From the NCBI GenBank assembly GCA_021613335.1, contig JAJTWR010000386.1:195001-259000 (forward strand): DNA of 64,000 nt, in the 5' to 3' direction. This document shows, piece after piece, positions 35,401 to 48,400 of the stretch. Numbering within the stretch: the stretch's first letter is position 1; the number at the start of each line of letters is the position of its first letter. Position numbers and translations under genes: made by a program. The notes under the pieces are model-generated. The model was not told the DNA's origin and searched no databases. It saw nothing but the letters and a program-made list of their open reading frames with translations. This DNA comes from Whitmania pigra. Its lineage: Eukaryota > Annelida > Clitellata > Hirudinida > Haemopidae.

Positions 35401-38400
35401 TGCCCGGAAATCTAGCCGCTCCTGGACCGAACGGAACCATGGGACCTCCCGCTAAGGGGTCGTGAGGACCGTGATGCATTCGCGGACCTCCGAGGGGGCC
35501 GTTGGGTGCAAAAAACATGCCCTCATTCATTCCGTCGGGCATGAACTCGGGATGGAAATCTGGAGGATGCGGACCGGGGCCATTTTGGGGAAAATTCATG
35601 CCGGGAGGCGGAGCTCCCTGAAAGAAGAAACCTGACGGATCCCTGCCCATGCTGAACGAGGGAGATACCGGCGAATGAGGTCCAGACATCCTTGGCTGGG
35701 GTCCCATGTCGTTGAAGTATCCCGGCGGAGGCGGCATCATGTTCGCAGGATGGTGAGGTGGAAATCTCAACGAGCCCATCATCCCGTCCGGCCCGGGATG
35801 TCCGGGCGGAGCGGGTCCGTACATGCCGTGGACCGGTCTGTTTCCAAATTCGTTGTGCTTCTCTGGAAAGAATAGTCTCTTCAAATGCTGAATGCGAGCC
35901 AGTCCCTCTCGTCTCCCGGTGAGCTGCTCTGGCGTCAAGTTTTCATCGTCCTTGTTGGACGCCGGCATGACTCCTCTACCCGGAGGCATCTGAGATTCTC
36001 CCATGTAACCGCCGGGAATCTGCATGTGGGGATCGGGTCCGAATTCGCCAACCATGGGCGGAGCATTGTTGGGCATCCAATTGTTGGGACTCGGAAGCCA
36101 CCTCTGATTCCCCGTGTTGTTGTTGCGTGCGCTCCTAGATTGTTTGTTGTTACCGGAAGGACCGAAGCTCGGCGAAAAGGGTCCTTCTTGTAGACTAGCA
36201 TTCTGTTGCTGCACCCAGAGCTCGACGTTTGCCAGGGCACTCCCGGTCTCATTAAATTGCATCTGGTGATCTTTTGGGGTGAACTTTCCCCCCATCGCCC
36301 CCTCTGGATAGGGGGCATGCTCTGAGGACGATTGAAGTTGGTGTTTCCAAGTGGGAAATTCTGAAAGCATGAAAAATGAAGGTCATCAAAACGTTATTTA
36401 ATCGTCTTACGGTAAAAATCATCTAAAAACTCGGTTACCTGTAAGAACTGTCTAGTGGCTGGTTGCTGTAGGTGGTAATCGACTATCGATCTGCACTGTC
36501 CTCTCTGAACAAATTCCGCAGCCTCGTTGGCCAGGCCGGTGGAAAAAACGAAGATCTGATTCTGCTGTGACATGAAGTGACCTCCGGGACCGTTGGCCAT
36601 GCCCTCCGGAATCCCGGTGGATTGGGGCCTCCCGGACCCTCTGGGAACGGGGCCGTTCGGGCCCATGTTTGAAGAAGGTCTGATGCAATTGTTGCCTATT
36701 TGCTGGGACGAGCCCTGTGGTGCTTGAGAGTTTGGCTGTGAAGTGGCTTGTGAAGAATGTTGCGAAGAGGGGGTGGGCGGAAGACTGCCGGGTGTCTTGA
36801 TGCCCCCTCCGCCTCCGAGATTCGACAAGTCGTTGCTGGAGGAGTCGTGTCCCGGCATGGCATTGGATTGAGAAAGCGGACCCATGGAGTTGTCAGAACC
36901 TGGAGATGTGTTTTGTTTTCAATTATTTAACAATTTTTTTTTACGCCGTTCGTTTCAACATTTTTATAAAGACTCCAAATCTAATTTAAATGAATATTTA
37001 CTGCACAAAATCATGAAAATGTGATGTTTATCTATTTCTGGCAACTTTTTGAGGCTTTGTGTACTGGGCTTTTACATATACATTCACATGTTTGCAATGT
37101 TCACACAAGTGTGATCAATTCCGATCAATAGCACAACAAGACAGCCACACACGCAGGCACACAGAAAAAAATAGATAAGGTCGAACGTATTGTCACACTC
37201 CCAAATGAATTCCAAATGTCTGCTTTGCATTTCCCAAGTATCTGATTGCTGATTGCAAGACAAAAACGGCACACGACCAGCAACACGAAAGCATTGTAAT
37301 CTATCGTAAAGTCGATGTAAACACGAAGCTCGTCAAACGGGACTTGAAGCAAGAATGACAACCTGAGAGCCATGTGAGAAGGCAAACTTGCTGGAAACCT
37401 GATTGATCGTGTCATGTCACGAATTAACTCCGTCAGGAGCATGCGATTGAGCGGGAATCGTGCAGACGTGTTATGCGCAGGTTGCATTGCACCGCACAGG
37501 CACTGACCGAGGTTAAGAAATGAAAACAAGAAGTAGAATAAGAAAACTACCGGGAACATATCCAGGCGATGAGCGAGGGAAGGGATGGAATGGATGGCGA
37601 TCCTGAAATGTATTAATGTGTCTTCGCATCCGTGGATAGTCTGGCGCGCTCCGTGTTCCATTGATTTTTCCTCCGACATCGTATTATTAGAGTCGCGACA
37701 AATACGTGCAGCCTCACAGGAGAGGCAAGGAGAGAGGGCGTTGGAGCGTGCGCGCACTCAGACTTGCAGGCAGACGAACGCGCGTAAAAGCGCGCATACA
37801 AGGAAAATCTTCGACCCACCCCCGCCATACATCCTACTACTCGGGAGAGATGACTTTCCAGCCGTGCGAGCGCACCGATGCGCGGGTCCTACACAGAAAT
37901 GGAAGGCGCTATCTCGACTATCGTGGATGCCGAGGCACAATATCACCGAGGATTGGATGAAGATAGGAAACGAAACGAAACGAAACGAAACGATCTTCGG
38001 GAAAGGAAAAAAAAGAAGAAAGCAGAAAATAATGTCATTGGCGCGCATATCCTTCGAACCGAACAACAACTAAACAACAACAACAAACAGCAGCAACAAG
38101 AGCAACAATGAATGCAGAACTAGGAAGAGAGTTGCTGGAGAAATAAACATCGTAACGACTGCGTTAACTGCGTCGTCTCTGACGTCGTCGTCGTCGTGGT
38201 CCCATGTTGTCCCGTTTCGTTGACGTAGAAACGCGCACTGCAGGAGCAGACAAAAGCAGAGGAAGTGAGACTGACAGACTGACAGACAGAGAGACTGAGG
38301 CCAGGACACCGTTATGAGTTCGTGCGTGTCTGAATATCGAGCGATTTTTATTGCGTAAATGCGCACAACACGTACGCAGGCCGATGACGAGAATGCCTCG

Positions 38401-41400
38401 GGTAACGACAGGCGTACGAAAGAGGACGGGCAGGCAGACTCCACGATCACGTACACACGGACGCGCAAACAGAATCGACACGAGCGTAGCAGAACAGACG
38501 GACAGAGAAGTATTTAGGAGGCAGGAGTCGGCCATTTGAGGAGAGAATTAAGAGACACGGAGGACGTATAAAGCAAGCCGGCTAATTGGGATAGCCCACC
38601 CCGTAGGATTGGCCATTTTCCTCGAACAAGAGGAACTCAAAAACCAAAAAAAAAAACCCCAAAAACGTTAAAGTCCTCTCAATAATAGCGTATCACGTCG
38701 AGTATTTAGGAAAGAGAAAGAGGACTCGAGCAACTAAACTACCGTTGTTGTTGTTGATTGATACTCAGTCACTCACTCACTCACTCGGTCAGTGATTAGT
38801 TGCCCTTGGTAACTCACTTCAACTCATTGATCCACATTTTGAACTTCTCTACATCGCTACAACTCACCACCGACCGCGTAAGCCGACCGAATTCACACGC
38901 ACGAATGGATGGATGGTTGGACAGGTGGATGGACAGATGAATGAATGGATGGATGGTTGGACAGGTGGATGAATGGGTGGGTGGATGGATGGATGGACAG
39001 ATGAATGGATGGATGGGTGGATGGTACGATGAAGAAGGCTAATAAACAATAAATTTGTAAACACACGCCCTACGAGACCAGCAGATGAACTCCAACAAGA
39101 TCAAAGGAAGGTCAGTCAAACAAACAAACGAGAGAAGAAACAGGACAAACAGCTGTACATACGAGCAGAGCACAGATAGGGGCACAGGCAGAGATACCGA
39201 CAACAAGACTAGCAGGAGACAAAATGGCCGAAGATAGACGCCGATATAATACAGCGAACGCAGGCGGCTCCGGCGCACAAGAGCACACATCCACAGAGGG
39301 ACAAACGCAAGCACGAACGCGGATACATGGAGGCGGAGAGGAAGAAAAATTGCAGAGAGAGACTTTATAATAAGGAAGGGGAAAACGGTCCTGGAGAGAT
39401 GGGCAGATGAAGAGAGGGGGCCGAGCAGAGGAGCAGAAGAAGAGCATAAGAGAAAAAAAAAATAAAAATAAAAATAAGCACAAAAAAAAAATCTAGAATG
39501 AATGAGGGAACGAGTGAAAAAGAGAGACGAGTTATTAAGCAGCTCCATTATACATGCGCAGTGTCCGTGTTGGGCCTCTGCACTGCTGACTTCACACGCG
39601 CGCGCACATGCGCAGATGATCTTCACGTACGAGCTGTTCACCCTCTCGACAATACATTCGCGCTCACGTGCACGAGCGCACCTATAAATAAACACCGACG
39701 GACACGTACGAGCAAGCTGACATCGAGACGGGCTCGGAGAAGAACAAGCAGAGGAAACGGTCCGTGTGCATAAACGTCTCGTAGATCTCTAAAACCGATG
39801 CGTGTGTGTGTATGTGTCCGTGTGTGTGCGTGCGTGTTTGTGCGTGCGCTTTGCTCTCCTGGACGTGTGCACGTGAATGACGAAATAAAGCAGCCACTAA
39901 GCGTACTGCAGCTAGGCCATTGGTCGTTGCGGTACACGTTGACAACTTCCATTACAGAGTCTCCGGAGAAAAGGATGGAGAGGCGGATGAATGAAGGATG
40001 AACTGAGCGAACGGATGTGTGAATCATTCTTAGCCATTTCCAAGCTCAAAAAACTGCTCATTCTCGCGTTCTCATTCCAAGGAGAATTTAATCACGGACA
40101 TGAAGTGAATTTGCAACCTCAGGAAAAGCTGTTCCTCCCAGCCAATCAGAGGAGGGGTTCGACAGGAGAGCCTCTGCTAAGGTATGGCCCACCCATGCAG
40201 TGGTAAAAGAAAAAAACAAACCATATCTTGCAATCCATAAAAAAAAAACATAAGGTGGCTGAAGCAGATTTTCGACTGATGACCGAGAAACAACCATAGA
40301 TACGAGAGAAGGACGTGAGTTTGTAAACAAATAAATTGGGATGGCAAATTGGAACCTAAGGATTAACTAAACAGCTACCAATTATAGACGCACGCAGACG
40401 AGCAGACAGACAGGGGCAAGCATAGAGAGACGGAGATAGACATAGACTAGGAGCAGTAATAGCACATGCAGTGCATTGTGCACATTCAGCAAGCAAGCAG
40501 CTATTTCGAAACAGCTCTAGCAATAAGTGAATGAGTGAGTGAGTGAACGAGAGAAATGGGGCGAGCGAGTAAGCGAGAGGATGAGTGAACGAGAGATTGG
40601 GTAGGTGAGTGAGTGAGTGAGTGAGTGAGTGAGTGAGTGAGTGAATGAGTGAGCGATGAAGCGACGACAAAATGTAATGAGAAGTTGCGCGAAATCCAAT
40701 GCAACGTTGGAGAGCTACCTGGCCGCGTGTCGTCGAACGTAGCTACAGCCGCAGAAGTAGTTAAAGCAGCAGTAAGAAGGAAGGAAGGAAGGAAAGAAGG
40801 AAGGAAGGAAGGAAAGAAGGATGAATAACAGTTCAAGTGAATATTTCATTCCTTGAATTCTCGATGAGCGGTTCAATAACTACGAATTAAAACGACCATC
40901 CATTCCATCAACATTCAAACGAGAAATCAACTCAAAGATGACAAATTATCATTTGATAATCGATGGCGTGATGGTGTTACGTTGTGTCGATGATGTACTG
41001 TTTACGAACGAACGAACGAACGAACGAACGCACAAGATCACACGAGCGCACGACAGCGTTCCTCAACGTTTCCGTCAAAATCCAGCATTTCCCTGGGATG
41101 GGCGATATTTCATGGCAGATATCCATCGGAGATATCGCTCATTTCGCCACAAAATGGACGCAGCAGGTTGGCTTATTGAGCTATTAGTTATTAACACCGA
41201 CATGCAATCGCTCACTATTTTCAACAACAACAACGAAAACGACAGCAACAACGAAATCATCACCATCATCATCATCACAGCTGCAACAAGCGACGACGAC
41301 GACAAGATAACGCCTTGACCTGATTGTGACTATCTAATAATAAAGTATGCGCTCTACGATTTAAATCAACTACGTCGCTAAACTGACATCCAATCGTAAG

Positions 41401-43847
41401 TCACCTATCTCGTCCTTCCTCTATTGGTTGAGACGAATTGAAATATCAATTTGAACGAAAACAACAACAACAATCAGTGATGATTATTATCATCATCATC
41501 ATCATTATCATCATCACCACCACCACAGTGAAGAAGAAGATGACGACGATGAGGAAGCGAATAGCCGGCGCCGGAGGCTGCAAAAGTAGCAAGCAGCAAA
41601 AGTTTATGGAATTCACTGCTGGAAATAAATAACTGGGTGCTCGCGTGCAGATAGGAGGCCACTTTATCTCGATCGGGAGGCCATCGCTTTTGAGACCCTG
41701 GCAGTCCGCGGGGTGTGATCGAGAGCCCTCGGACGCGACTTCGTCAAAAGAGATTAATGGCAGGTACGACCGGGGCGGAAAGTAAAACAATCCGTTGTTA
41801 GGGACATGGTAATTACTCGAGCAACGACCTGCACAGGTTGACGTAGTCAATCGGCGATCACCCGGCACGGCGGATTCGTCCGCAGGTGAACAACACCGGT
41901 GGCAAAGGAGATCGTAGCGACATCCTGATTGATGATGCAACTTACGAAGACGATAACCCTATCAACGATGACATTCATCAGAATCGCAAGTCCGGACGAT
42001 AATAGAGCGAGTGATGGGACGTCGGTTATCAGGCATAGAGTACTTTACCCCACATTAGAGATGCTTAGCGGTATTGCGTCGTGGGCTTACCAGGGCTGGG
42101 TTGAAAGATGAAAGAAGATGCAAGGGAATAATAACAACAACACGAGATGGAATCGGTTAAGAGTTGGAGAGATTTTGCTCATTTGCATACGTCGAGAAAA
42201 TGAATATTAAGAAGTGCAATTGGAATAATAAAAAAAAAAACTCACTGGATCCTTTGGACAGGGGAACCATGTTGCTTATTTCGTTGTTGCTGGTGTTGAA
42301 GTCTGCAACGAAAAAGGACAAGGATCGATATTACTTTCCGACGGAGGATGCTAATCAGTGAACAACACAATCAACACATCCTAGCTGGGAGATAACACTA
42401 GACTGCACTGCGTCAACATCAATCATTCGATGATCAGGTGACCAAAACAAACAATAACAAACCAAAAAAGATGAAAATCAACAACAACAACAACAATAAT
42501 AATAATGGTGATAATAATTAATAATAATAATAATAAACATAACAAACAATGGCGTATCTCTTCCATCTTACAGACATCGCACGTACTGTCGTTCGCCAAA
42601 ACTGCTATTACGTTCGTTCGAGAGGTTACGGCTATCTCTCACGCCCCGACGATGATGCACTCTGAGGTTGAAAGGGGACAGAGGGCGATTTGAACCCGGA
42701 CCATCGTGTCGTCGGGCTGTTACGCAACCGGCCAAACCAGTACCGGGCGGGCAGGGAGATTGCGCAACGAAGTGCTTTAAGGTCACGTGAGCGGGAGCAG
42801 CCTGGATTTCCAGTCAGTACAGGTTTCGCTTATTTTTCTATCCCAGGTTACGCAATAGGTTACGCGGACAATGCCGAACACAGCGGATAGTCGCCGCCAC
42901 AACGCACAATGGACTGCACAATGTGTTCGACGACGAGGCAAGTTTTTCAAGAAGGGCATGAAAAAAGTGCTCCCCCTTCTAAAAAAAAAAAAATTTCTTC
43001 GAATTCGGTGCAGAAATTTTCCAGAAACTAAAATGAAAAAAAGAATTCCTCTCGATGGAGAAATAAAAGGATGTTGATGATGACGACGACGACGATGATG
43101 GTTCCACGGGCTGGAGTCTGAGGTTGTGAACACACCTGTCTCTGGGAGCATCTTTTATGTCGACATGATGAATTACCTACAACTCTCCTGAACCAGCTTA
43201 ATCCCATTAAAATGTCTTTTTCAAGATGAGGGTTACTGCGTGATTGCAACAGGTTCTTTCGTTTTCATGATGAGGTATCAAGCTGGCATTGTCAATTTAT
43301 TATTTATTTATCTTTGTTTTTTTTGTCTACGAGCAAGTAAGCAAAGGTGTGGAGGTGTGGCAAGATATCATCTCTTGAACTCAATGGAAGGGTGGGCATT
43401 GATTGGATTTCGATTGGGATTCTTTTAAAACAGAATCCATCGATGGTGTCTTGTGATTGTTGTTAATTAAATAAATTAACTCCTAGCGGACGGACGCCTA
43501 AACCATTTTTACAACACAATCAACAGTGATAAGCCACCGACTGGCGAGAGTCTATATCATAAGGTAAGATACCGATGATGATGATGATGATAATGATACT
43601 ACGGACTATGGATATCGTGCATACCGGGTCCCACGGATCCGTCCATGTGTCCGTTCCTCTGCCACATCTCGGTCTTCCACTCCTCGCTACCGTCGTTCTC
43701 CGACTTGATGCCGGAGATTTCGGACTGCTTGTTGCCGGCACCGACGCCCTCTCTGTTGCCGAGGACGGCTTCCTGCTCCAGCGACTTCTTTCGCTTCGTC
43801 GTCGCTTTGACTCTTCTCTTCTCTCCTTTGGGAAAGTTTTGGTTCTC
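32435..43847 (-). CDS. BCL9: BCL9/Legless, Wnt pathway co-activator
   Basis: Nuclear adaptor linking beta-catenin to Pygopus in Wnt target-gene activation. Exons on the minus strand: 43847-43625 (basic NLS-like [15 protein letters not shown]), 36899-36411 and 36360-32435; all in phase, 1545 residues without the missing first exon(s). HD1, the Pygopus-binding helix, is at the end of the middle exon ([20 protein letters not shown], then [10 protein letters not shown]). HD2, the beta-catenin-binding helix, is early in the big exon, about 35930-35850 ([20 protein letters not shown], then RLFFPEK). A second basic cluster (PKKKKK) lies near 35170. The rest is Gly/Pro/Met-rich disorder; the last 470 residues are exceptionally rich in Met. 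The 50-bp intron at 36361-36410 contrasts with the 6.7-kb intron before it. The large plus-strand open frames at 32648-33779 are shadows of this biased composition. Confidence 0.92.
38904..39033. repeat. GGAT tetranucleotide array in BCL9 intron
   Basis: Units ggat/ggac/gaat repeat with few interruptions; the phrase ggatggatggttggacaggt appears twice, at about 38908 and 38948. The reverse strand reads as Pro-Ser-Ile-His repeats. Confidence 0.8.
40527..40657. repeat. GAGT tetranucleotide array in BCL9 intron
   Basis: Two blocks of gagt/gaac/gagc; the second (about 40606-40645) is a pure gtga run. The reverse strand reads as Ser-Leu-Thr-His repeats. Confidence 0.85.
40774..40820. repeat. GAAG tetranucleotide array
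   Basis: Two short runs of gaag with a single gaaagaag break in each. It is purine-only on the plus strand. Confidence 0.85.
41006..41031. repeat. GAAC tetranucleotide array
   Basis: Six consecutive gaac units in the BCL9 intron. Confidence 0.85.
42670..42765 (-). ncRNA. tRNA-like/Pol III-type sequence, possibly a SINE head
   Basis: On the minus strand, gccggttgcgtaac-type sequence resembling an A box is followed about 40 bases later by tccgggttcaaatc, a close match to the B box/T-arm consensus. I could not fold a full four-arm tRNA with a clear anticodon, so a tRNA-derived SINE fragment is more likely than a functional tRNA. Confidence 0.3.
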
Positions 43848-45293
43848 CTGCAACACGTACAAAAGCGACGATGTGGTGGATGTGGCTGGCTGGTTGGCTA
43901 GCTAGCAGGTGACCGTAGTTTGAGATGCTCAGAAATTACTCGGATTCGTTTGTGCACTCGCTGCGCTGCGAATTGCTTGTACGAGGATGAGGATGAATCG
44001 ACTAGAAAGTGGCAGCTGGCAAATGGTTGAACACTGATAGCAAAAAAATGAGCTCAAAATGGGCGCTTTTTCGTGATGAAATCAATGAGGCTGGCAGGGT
44101 TGGAAATCAATCAGCAATCGTTGTTTGCGTTGTTTGCTCACTCGCTGCAGCCGACAACAGGCCAGGCGTCGAGGGTCACGGCGAAGTAAAACCAACTAAC
44201 CATTCGATGAATATTCAGACTTCTTCAACTTTCATTTCAAGCTAAGCATCTACTTGTGCTGTTGTTGTCGTCGTCGTCGTTTTATTTAATCTGAAAAGGA
44301 AATTAAGCACGGTATTAAGAGAACAACCATGAAGGTTGCTGCATCCATGAAGTGAAAGCAATTTAGACGGTGTTGTTTAACTTTAAATAATTTAAATAAT
44401 TTTCTAATTACCCAATAACAACCAAACAATTGTCAAGAAACAAATTGCACACATACAAATCATTCGTAGAGAAACAAAACGCACGCTTCTAAAACAGAGG
44501 ACATCGTGGTTTTCAACTACAACGCTCAGAAATTGGGACGTGAATGAGATTAACGGAGACCACCATTTTCCAAAACTTTGGCTCCGAGGCACATAAACCC
44601 AACCAAGTCGGATACACGCCCTGATACGCCGTGCAGCACATGTGGAAGTACATGCAGAGAGATAGGCAGTGAGGCAGATAGACGGAGCGAGAGATACAGA
44701 AGGAGAGGCAGAGAAACGTATCGAGGCACACCGACCAAGGTAGCGGCAGGCGAAGTAAACAAGGTTCTGAGTCAGTGAGATAAGCAGCATTAATGCGTAC
44801 GTGGGCCAGACTACGGCAATAAACGTGGAATGAACTCGGCCGGTGGATATTATTAAATTTAATACACTGCCAGCTAATAGGACCTAATTGAATGAAGGTC
44901 TCAAAAAGAAACAAAAACGAAAACAGAAGAAAGAAATTCCGCCGACGGAACGTCAAGATTGCATGGAGTTCCAGTTCAAGTTCATACCACTCGTCACAAG
45001 ACTACGTCATCGGCGATAACGATGACATCAGTGACGGAGATAATGATGATTAGAGAAAGATATGGAGAGATAGTGAGAGAAAGAGAGAGAGTGAGAGAGA
45101 TAAGTCGTGCATGGCGAGGACTACAATCAGGAGAGGTAATGTTGAAATTGCCTCCATGACACCTGATGTTCGACGAGAAAGATTACATAAAAGAACTTCT
45201 CCAATCAGAAAGACTCCAATGATTAATCTCGGCCGATCATGAAATCATAACCTCACTAATTGACACACGACCGTTCGCCTTTCCTCCCGATAA

Positions 45294-45402
45294 ACAACAA
45301 CAACACAACCAACAACACAATCAACAACAACAACAACAACAACACAACAACAACAACACAATCAACAACAACAACAACACAACCAACAACTACAACAACA
45401 AC
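45294..45402. repeat. CAA trinucleotide array
   Basis: Runs of caa broken by cacaac and atcaac. It reads as Asn/Thr-rich forward and Val/Leu-rich backward, which explains the open frames. Confidence 0.85.
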
Positions 45403-48008
45403 ATCTCCCAAACATGACCGACCGATCTTCGATTCGAATCTCGTTGACCGCCGCAACGACGATGGCGACGACACAACAACAACAGCAGCTCATTTGCATA
45501 TGAATGAGCGCGAACAGTCAGTCGTTGAACATCAGCCCACATCAGGCTCGGCCCAGCACAAGCGGTCAACGTTACGCCAGTACGCCTCGAAGCCGGGCTG
45601 GGCTAACAATGGCAAGTCTCTCAGGAGCACATGCACGGATACTTACACGCAGACATACGACGATAGGTAGGCAGGCAGGCAAGCAGACAAGCAGAGAGGC
45701 AAATAAAATAGACAACCTGAGTATTCAAAGACTCGCGCGCCATCGCAGTCGACAATGGTTAGAGTACACATGGTGTATCACTCTCGACCGAAACGATTGA
45801 CAAGCGTAGAATATATAGGTCTCGAGAGAGAGCCAATACATACCAGCAAATTTATGCCTCAATGTACTCAAATCTGTAACAAGTAGAGCTAGGCTCTGCT
45901 GAGGGAATGAAAAGTTAACGCTTTCAACTTTAGGTACATTTCGTACTTATGGGCGTGAGCCGATATAGAAAGTATTGCAGTGAATTTGACCATCGTCATC
46001 ATCATCATCGTCGTCGTCGTCTTCGTCACGAAGCTATATATCGTCACCTCACAATCGCAATAAAAGCAATAATAACGACGATGGTGATGACAGCCTGATG
46101 TGATTATGATGATGATGATGATGTTGACTCTGCAAATTAACTGATTATTACTGTTATTACCAAGTACTTGTTAATGCTCTGTTGATGAGCTGGTTAATTG
46201 CACTCGTCAACAGACAAGCAGACTGCTTGAATGTCGGCAGGAGGAGAAACATTCCCTTGGAACGATGAGTAACACTGACCTTGCAGACAGTGCTTGCTGT
46301 ATCATATGAGTCTATGATAATAACTAACTAGAGCGATTCCAGAGTATTTAAACTAAGGGAAAGCCTAACAACAAGAATTATTATTGTTAATATTATATTG
46401 AAGATTATGATGATCGTGATGATCATAATAATAGTATTACTGATATCGGTAATAATAATTCCGAGAGTCAATTAGACGAAGACACGAGTTGATACTTTTG
46501 CTCTTAAGGACTCAAGTCAATCGAGACCGGAGGGTGACATTAAACCAAGTAGCAATTGTTGCAACGCAATCGAGTTATGATCGATGCGACTTTGATGGAC
46601 CACTGAGTCCAGGGTCAATCAATCAATTGGAGATCCAGGTAATTCTAGGCAAGCCAGGTTGGCTACGCATATGTGGCAGACATATGGTCATAATTCCATA
46701 GGCAACTGGAATTCCAGAAACAGGTTCTAACCAACTGTTAATACCATCATTCCTTTCACTACACCAACAAGACCAACAATACTTGCATCTTGACTGATCC
46801 ACAAACCTGGTCAGAAGCAGAATCTGGTGAAAGATATTTGGGGACGACTCAAGTTGATGCAAAGAAATGGAGGAGCACATGCAAGCAAAATATCTCGGGT
46901 CTCTTTCCTAGTGACGTGAATTTGGTGCAGATTTAAAAATGGCCAACGGTACACAAGGGTTCGAGACATTTATCCTCCTTCATTTCCTTCCATCCTTCAT
47001 CATTGCTATTCATTCTTAGAAAATAATTTTAACCCCGACTTGAACTGTAGCCAGTTGCAAACCGCACTCGTAAGGACTAAAAATAAACCTAAGGTGCCTG
47101 TTAAGAGGCCTCTTATCAATCTTGTGCAAGTGCTGATATGCCAGAAAGTGATGCCTCCTTTGATACACGATATGAAGCACAACTCCACAAGCAACAACGA
47201 TAACACAGATAAACTGACCTCACCGCAAAAAACTCATCTTGATTAACCACGAAGGAGTGGTTTTGTAACATTATAGTCCAAATGCGTGGCGGAGAAAACT
47301 TTGGCATAAAACCGAACCAAGATCGCAAAATGAAATTCAAAATAAACCCTTAAACTAGATCTCTTCATCAATGAGTCTTAGTCGATATGCAAGAAAATAA
47401 TCAAAAATCGTCCCTAAAATATTTAATCGGTGTTCACACACCACATGTAGGCTCGACACTAAAAATAATCGCACGTAAAAATGTTTAATGCAACTAATTC
47501 AAGGAACATAATACCAATTTTTAAGCAGACGTGTTTTCTCATACTAAAACTGATACCTTACATCATATACTGCTTAAGTTCAGATACAAAACATTATTGC
47601 AAATACTTCAAGAAGCATATCATTATTAGTAACTATATTAAGCAGTGTGGCACAAGTTGGGACACACGATTGAAAACAAAATCTTTGGAAATATTATCAA
47701 AAATGGTATACAAATACAAGTTTGAATGATTTGCAATGTCCCAATGGTAGCATCATTGAGTGATTATAGTTGTAATAATAAGTGACACCAATTAACAGCC
47801 ACAACTATTTATTAAGTCAGAAAACATGTGGAGAATGGATATTTATTAAAAGGTTGCCTCTCAGGCAATGTAATTAACACTCAAGACCACATCCAATAAG
47901 CAAACACTTTTGAATAAGTTCAATTTTTATAATTAGGAGGGAAAATAAATATTTAACTAAATGTTATAACGCGTAAAGTTAATAACGTGAATGTTTAATT
48001 GTACTTAC

Positions 48009-48400
48009 TTAATAGGGATGGACGAGATGTCGCTTCGTTCGATCGCGAGAATGAAACGTCGTATCAAACGGCCAGAAGTAAAACTTAACGGTAACTAAAT
48101 TTCGATCAATATTAGTCAGATACCGTATGGCCAGCTTGATATTCTTTTATACAAAACGATCAAAATAAACCGAGCGGCGCATCCGTCCTAATTCGAACTA
48201 TTCCGGCAGCTTAGACCAAATTGAAATAAAATGTCTACGACGATGAAATTCAGTAGAATTAAATCATAAAGTGAAAAATTAAGCCACACGCGCCGATCGA
48301 ATCCCAAAACATTCAACCATTTTGCTCCGAAGCACTAACACCAACAATATCTTATACACAACCGTCACGTGGCCAGATAAAGCGAATGTGATTGGTGGAA
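48009..48400 (-). promoter_or_regulatory. Candidate BCL9 5' non-coding exon and promoter
   Basis: On the minus strand a consensus donor (taa then gtaagtac) lies at 48008-48001. Upstream of it is a less AT-rich block, with a CCAAT-box-like word (ccaatcacatt) near 48390 and a cacgtg E-box near 48366. This is the pattern of a first, non-coding exon for the minus-strand gene downstream, BCL9. It is inference from position and signals only. Confidence 0.3.

Larger units (their letters stand above)
36900..43624. other. 6.7-kb repeat-rich intron of BCL9
   Basis: Bounded by an acceptor at 36900 and a donor at 43624-43623 on the minus strand. It is filled with short simple-repeat tracts (listed separately), GC-richer unique DNA near 37600-38600 and 41640-42110, and a tRNA-like stretch near 42670-42765. 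Many open frames occur on both strands; none shows a domain or a splice pattern. Confidence 0.65.

Noticed and set aside
37125..37757. 210-codon minus-strand open frame in the BCL9 intron
   Set aside because: No domain, mixed hydrophobic composition, overlapping open frames on the other strand, and no splice link to BCL9.
38864..39064. Minus-strand frame with Pro-Ser-Ile-His repeats
   Set aside because: Translation of the GGAT array in the BCL9 intron.
39039..39695. 218-codon minus-strand frame, hydrophobic with Cys
   Set aside because: It arises from purine-rich gaga/aaca sequence on the plus strand; composition is low-complexity Leu/Ser/Phe and no family is recognisable.
46489..46880. Overlapping frames on both strands with a few tryptophans and cysteines
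   Set aside because: No recognisable domain and no splice continuation. An old repeat is possible but could not be named.
48028..48095. Short basic plus-strand frame beginning MSLRSIARMKRR with a GT donor after it
   Set aside because: Its exit phase would create a stop if joined to the ERR exon at 51235, so it is not an ERR first exon; the minus-strand promoter reading fits better.
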